Origin: CAIZQW01 sp964459675
Lineage (GTDB): Bacteria; Verrucomicrobiota; Kiritimatiellia; RFP12; UBA1067
Reading direction: 5' to 3'
DNA length: 8,536 bases
Assembly: GCA_964459675.1 (NCBI GenBank)
Contig: CAYWNP010000103.1
Coordinates: forward strand, 1-8,536
Shown here: piece after piece, positions 5,836 to 8,536 of the stretch
Numbering within the stretch: the stretch's first letter is position 1
Layout of the letters: each line of letters opens with the position of its first letter
Made by a program: the position numbers and the translations under genes
The notes under the pieces: model-generated
Told to the model about the DNA's origin: nothing
Seen by the model: only the letters and a program-made list of their open reading frames with translations
The model's database searches: none

Positions 5836-5864
5836 AGTGTACCACGCTGACAGACGATTGACAA
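5836..5864 (-). promoter_or_regulatory. Sigma70 promoter of the infA-pyrH-frr operon
   Basis: On the minus strand TTGTCA (5859-5864, 5 of 6) is separated by 17 bases from TACACT (5836-5841, 4 of 6). The predicted start near 5829 gives a leader of about 35 bases before infA. It lies downstream of the terminator hairpin at 5900-5940, so infA expression appears separate from the sigma54 unit further upstream. Confidence 0.65.
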
Positions 5865-5899
5865 GTCCTTGAATGCCCCTTTTTTATGTTTTTTCGGTG

Positions 5900-5940
5900 A
5901 AAAGCAACAGGCCACGTCCCCCGACGTGGCCTGTGTGCTT
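5900..5940 (-). terminator. Strong intrinsic terminator hairpin (minus-strand reading)
   Basis: CAGGCCACGTC (5908-5918) pairs perfectly with GACGTGGCCTG (5923-5933) around a 4-base loop (GGGG in the minus-strand RNA). Beyond one bulged base the stem extends through AAGCA/TGCTT for about 17 bp in total. Read on the minus strand it ends in TTGCTTTT, a short U-tract partly inside the stem. On the plus strand no T-run follows and no plus-strand gene lies upstream, so the minus-strand reading is preferred. It sits 59 bases downstream of nothing annotated on that strand, which is why a small RNA is proposed. Confidence 0.7.
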
Positions 5941-6077
5941 ACTGTTGAACGCAGCTTAACGCTTTTGATGCGTATCGCTGTATCCACAGCTCTGTCCAAT
6001 TCCTGGCGTTTTATCAAGCAGAAGCTCTATTTTGTCTCTTCCTGTGATCCTTTAGCCCTTAGAAGCTGCAAAAGTAA
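5900..6077 (-). ncRNA. Candidate sigma54-dependent small RNA, about 178 nt
   Basis: A perfect sigma54 promoter (6088-6104) places the transcript start near 6077, and a strong terminator ends it near 5900. No convincing gene lies between. Internal structure includes a hairpin GCTGT-GGAT-ACAGC (5977-5990) and a hairpin ACGC/GCGT with a 7-base loop (5959-5973), followed by the terminator stem. The only open frame here starts with TTG, runs through the terminator and lacks a recognisable domain. infA has its own sigma70 promoter beyond the terminator, so this is unlikely to be just its leader. I do not recognise it as tmRNA, 4.5S, 6S or RNase P RNA. Ends are estimates. Confidence 0.5.
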
Positions 6078-6086
6078 TAGATTACT
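6073..6086. repeat. Short palindrome at the sigma54 transcription start
   Basis: AGTAAT-AG-ATTACT is a perfect 6-bp inverted repeat that spans the predicted start point (near 6077) of the sigma54 transcript. The position would suit an operator, or the 5' end of the RNA forming a tiny hairpin; it could also be chance in this AT-rich stretch. Confidence 0.4.
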
Positions 6087-6087
6087 A

Positions 6088-6104
6088 TGCAAGGGCCGTG
6101 CCAA
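6088..6104 (-). promoter_or_regulatory. Sigma54 (RpoN) -24/-12 promoter, perfect consensus
   Basis: The minus strand reads TTGGCACGGCCCTTGCA, which fits every position of YTGGCACGRNNNTTGCW, with GG and GC at the proper spacing for -24 and -12. It points leftward, toward the terminator at 5900 and not toward the plus-strand HzsA-related gene. Sigma54 promoters need an enhancer-binding activator; the region just upstream (6111-6152) is filled by a heptad repeat array. Confidence 0.75.
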
Positions 6105-6110
6105 GATTAG

Positions 6111-6152
6111 AGTTCAGAGATCGGAGGTCGGAGATCAGCGATCAGAATTCGG
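6111..6152. repeat. Heptanucleotide repeat array, six degenerate copies
   Basis: Six consecutive 7-base units follow a consensus close to AGNTCRG (in rotated phase NTCRGAG). In this phase it resembles the TTCWGRG units of the array at 2143-2177, which lies in the opposite orientation. It ends just before a GGAGGAG sequence and lies immediately upstream of the sigma54 promoter on the minus strand. Confidence 0.8.
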
Positions 6153-6160
6153 AGGAGAAG

Positions 6161-6208
6161 ATGCTGGACGAATGGCAAAAATATGATATTCTGAAAAACA
6201 ATTATTAG
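6161..6208 (+). CDS. Possible 15-codon leader peptide ahead of the HzsA-related gene
   Basis: ATG at 6161 is preceded by GGAGGAG (6151-6157) three bases away and opens a 15-residue frame (MLDEWQKYDILKNNY) ending in TAG, 25 bases before the ATG of the next gene. Only the strong ribosome-binding sequence supports it, and that partly belongs to the heptad array. A weak -10-like TATGAT (6182-6187) lies inside it without a good -35. Low confidence. Confidence 0.2.
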   Translation: MLDEWQKYDILKNNY

Positions 6209-6233
6209 TCGGTAAATAGGGGGAGAGGTTTAT

Positions 6234-8536
6234 ATGCGACATTCTTACTGGGCAATACTTTTTATGCTGGGGGGGCTTAATCTTTTTGCTGCGCCCTCTT
6301 TGGAGACGTTACGGGATGGCCAGCTCGGTTTCGACTCGCTGATCGTCATTCAACGTCGGCCGCTCAACCCCACCCATGTCTATACCTATCATGTCGAAGG
6401 TCTCGCCGCAGGCGGAGGACTCTATCGGCTGGGGTTGAAGGATAACGTCCTGACGCGGCTCGTGGATGCCTCGGAGGGCGTGATCCTCGATTGCCAGCTC
6501 TCGTATGACGGCAAGCAGATCCTCTTCTCCTGGAAGCGCACCATGAAGGACCCCTTTGAAATCTGGCGCATGAATGTGGATGGTACGGGACTCGAAAAGG
6601 TGGTGGCTGAGCAATCTAATAATATGAATGCCTGTTGGCTGCCGGATGGCGGCATCGCCTTCATCTCTGACCGCAAGCCAGCCTTCGCCTATTGCTGGAC
6701 CAGTACCTCGCCCGTGCTCTTCCGTGCGGATCATGACGGAAAGAACGCTGTCCGACTTTCTGCGAATTATCTCACGGACTTCACCCCGTCTGTCATGACG
6801 GATGGTCGTATCCTCTACAGCCGCTGGGAGTATGTGGATCGTCCTGCGATTCCGATTCAGTCGCTCTGGGCGGTTAATCCCGATGGGACGCTTCTGGCAG
6901 GTGTCTTTGGTAATCGCGTCCTCTGTCCCGCAACCTTCATGGAAGCCAAGGATATCCCGGGATTGCCTGGCAAGATCCTTTGCGTCATGACAAGCCACAA
7001 CGGACCCTGCCGTGGAGCCATCGGTCTTCTGGACCTCACCAAGGGGGGCAATGCCCAGGAGTCGATCAAAAATCTGACCCCGGATGTTCCTGTCGGAAAG
7101 GTGGATGACTCAGGCGCGGGCAACGGCATGCGCGGACCGTATGAGAGTCCCTTCGATCGCAACAAGTGGTTCGGCAACGGCCTGCGCGGACCGTATGAGA
7201 GTCCCTTCCCTTTGGATAAAAACTATTTTCTCGTTTCGAAAGCGGGCACACTCTTGTTACGTGACTATGAGGGAACATGTGATGTTGTTATCCGTGCTAC
7301 AGATAAAGAGTTAGGTTTCTATTCGCCTCAGCCAGTCCGCGCCCGCGCGTTGCCCCAGACACCGCGTCCGTCGCGTGTGGATAAAGATGCGGCGCCTTTT
7401 GCGGATATCATCATGCACAACGTCAACATAGGACTGGAAGGCTTTGTGAAGCCGGGCGAGGTCAAACGCCTCGCAATCATTCAGGAGATGGAGAAGGATA
7501 TCCGGGCCGATGTGAAGCATAGGGCCTTCGGTTTTCAGTTCCCCGTGGTCTCGTGCGCGGCAACGTACGCGCCCAAACGTGTCTTTGGCTTTGCGACGGT
7601 CGAGTCTGATGGCTCAGCCCATTTCCGTGTCCCCGCCAATGTGCCCCTCTATTTCCTCCCCCTTGACGCCGAGGGCCGCGCCGTGCAGCGGATGCGGACC
7701 TTTACCCATTTCATGCCAGGCGAAAAGCAGAGTTGCATCGGTTGCCATGCGGATCGCAACTACGTCTCGGCCACGAGCGTGACCAGTGGCGGACGTTCCA
7801 TCGCTGCCGCGCGCACGGTCGAGACCTTGTCTTTGCCCTCCTGGGGCGCGGAACACGGGTTCAGCTTCGCGCGGATCGTCCAGCCTGTACTCGACAAACA
7901 CTGTGTCCGCTGCCACAATGGAGATTCGGAGAAAGCCCCGCAGCCTGAACTCTCAGGGGATCGCACAGACTTCTTCAATGTTGCGTATGAGAATCTGGCA
8001 CGACTCGACAGTATCTCCGCGTCCAAGAGCACAAATCCCTGCAAGGATAGCAAGGGCAATCCCTATACCTCCTGGATTACGACCCTTAATGGTTGCGAGA
8101 AGAACATCCTGGAGATCCAGCCCAAACGCTGGGGCTCCCCCGCCAGCAAGCTCGCCCAGGTTGTCGTGTCTGGACATCCGGATGCCAATGGCAAAAAACG
8201 CATCCAGTTGACTGCTGACGAACAACTCCGGATCGTGATGTGGATTGATCTGAATGTCCCCTTCTATGGCACCTCGCAGTCGCTGCAACTTGACCTGCCC
8301 GGATGCAGAAGAATCCTGCCCAAAGATATTGATGCGACACTCAAGGAGATTTCTGTGCGCCGCGGCTTTGAGTTGCCCGAGACCTTTTATGTGCGGCTTG
8401 ATCATCCCGAGAAAAATCCCTTCCTTGCGGTCCCGCTCGCAAAGGGCCAGTTCAAATCAAAGGACGATCCAGATTATCAGCGCATCCTCGCCTGCTTCGA
8501 GGGCGTCCAGGAGGAGCTCAAAAAACGCATCGACGT
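6234..8536 (+). CDS. HzsA-related secreted two-haem c-type cytochrome with beta-propeller region (runs off the right edge)
   Basis: At least 767 residues, open at the right edge. ATG 6234 has GGAGAGG six bases upstream. A signal peptide (residues 1 to about 20, ending LFAA-PS) exports it. Residues about 25-400 show propeller-like repeats: QLSYDGKQILFSWKR and WRMNVDGTGLEKVV, GRILYSRWEYVDRP, LWAVNPDGTLLAG. Two haem-attachment sites follow: CIGCH at 501-505 (PGEKQSCIGCHADR) and CVRCH at 557-561 (VQPVLDKHCVRCHNG). Near the end comes LTADEQLRIVMWIDLNVPFYGT. This layout matches proteins named HzsA-related for similarity to the anammox hydrazine synthase alpha subunit, which are common in PVC bacteria outside anammox and have no assigned reaction. 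Hydrazine synthesis should not be assumed: no beta/gamma subunit genes are seen. An internal 54-bp direct duplication lies at residues 296-325. GC content appears higher than in the genes to its left. Confidence 0.85.
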   Translation, partial: MRHSYWAILFMLGGLNLFAAPSLETLRDGQLGFDSLIVIQRRPLNPTHVYTYHVEGLAAGGGLYRLGLKDNVLTRLVDASEGVILDCQLSYDGKQILFSWKRTMKDPFEIWRMNVDGTGLEKVVAEQSNNMNACWLPDGGIAFISDRKPAFAYCWTSTSPVLFRADHDGKNAVRLSANYLTDFTPSVMTDGRILYSRWEYVDRPAIPIQSLWAVNPDGTLLAGVFGNRVLCPATFMEAKDIPGLPGKILCVMTSHNGPCRGAIGLLDLTKGGNAQESIKNLTPDVPVGKVDDSGAGNGMRGPYESPFDRNKWFGNGLRGPYESPFPLDKNYFLVSKAGTLLLRDYEGTCDVVIRATDKELGFYSPQPVRARALPQTPRPSRVDKDAAPFADIIMHNVNIGLEGFVKPGEVKRLAIIQEMEKDIRADVKHRAFGFQFPVVSCAATYAPKRVFGFATVESDGSAHFRVPANVPLYFLPLDAEGRAVQRMRTFTHFMPGEKQSCIGCHADRNYVSATSVTSGGRSIAAARTVETLSLPSWGAEHGFSFARIVQPVLDKHCVRCHNGDSEKAPQPELSGDRTDFFNVAYENLARLDSISASKSTNPCKDSKGNPYTSWITTLNGCEKNILEIQPKRWGSPASKLAQVVVSGHPDANGKKRIQLTADEQLRIVMWIDLNVPFYGTSQSLQLDLPGCRRILPKDIDATLKEISVRRGFELPETFYVRLDHPEKNPFLAVPLAKGQFKSKDDPDYQRILACFEGVQEELKKRID
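7119..7208 (+). repeat. In-frame direct duplication inside the HzsA-related gene
   Basis: A 36-base segment at 7119-7154 recurs at 7173-7208 with a single mismatch (second codon position of Met versus Leu), offset by 54 bases. The frame is kept, so the protein reads GNGMRGPYESPF then, after six residues, GNGLRGPYESPF. Near-identity at synonymous positions suggests a recent slippage or unequal-crossover event. Confidence 0.9.

Noticed and set aside
5902..5940. Hairpin as a plus-strand terminator
   Set aside because: No T-tract follows on the plus strand and no plus-strand gene ends before it; the minus-strand side has the U-run.
5805..6017. 70-codon minus-strand frame upstream of infA
   Set aside because: It runs through the terminator hairpin and the infA promoter, starts with TTG, and has no conserved features; the RNA interpretation explains the region better.
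6309..6998. 229-codon minus-strand open frame
   Set aside because: Shadow of the HzsA-related gene, which has a clear signal peptide and haem motifs on the other strand.

Overview
The window looks like a chromosomal piece from a PVC-type bacterium (Planctomycetota-Verrucomicrobiota-Kiritimatiellota side). This rests on a secreted two-haem HzsA-related protein, a type known mainly from those phyla, on lineage-specific hypothetical genes between housekeeping genes, and on short heptad repeat arrays between genes. No 16S or ribosomal marker is present, so the placement is an inference.

Layout, left to right. (1) The 5' part of gap (GAPDH) on the minus strand, preceded by a class II tRNA-Leu(GAG) gene with an encoded CCA end and its own sigma70-like promoter. 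(2) On the plus strand, a two-gene operon of unknown function (701-2074). Each reading frame is interrupted by one in-frame TGA, continues in the same frame with protein-like sequence, and carries just after the TGA a perfect hairpin whose 3-base apical loop (GGU) begins exactly 22 bases after the TGA. This matches the rules for bacterial SECIS elements, so I read both as selenoprotein genes, with Sec in CPSU and UGGTC contexts and both exported. (3) A convergent minus-strand block, apparently infA-pyrH-frr followed by two lineage-specific genes: a Pro/Thr/Ser-rich protein with repeated KTxRI-like motifs and one C-terminal membrane segment, and a zinc-ribbon/winged-helix/TIR-like (deoxyribosyltransferase-like) protein whose expected catalytic Glu is Gln. 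(4) A 440-base intergenic region holding the infA sigma70 promoter, a strong terminator hairpin, a perfect-match sigma54 (-24/-12) promoter and a heptad array. Promoter plus terminator outline an unannotated small RNA of about 178 nt. (5) A long plus-strand gene running off the right edge: a signal peptide, a beta-propeller-like region and two CXXCH haem sites (HzsA-related).

The housekeeping genes serve glycolysis (gap), Leu decoding, translation initiation (infA), pyrimidine nucleotide synthesis (pyrH) and ribosome recycling (frr). The most notable content is the tandem pair of putative selenoproteins, which standard gene calling truncates at TGA. None of the seven complete genes outside the tentative leader ORF uses TGA as its stop, and the other well-supported frames contain no internal TGA. 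This argues against a general TGA-to-Trp or TGA-to-Gly code. No selA, selB, selC or selD is visible in the window, so the machinery must be sought elsewhere in the genome.
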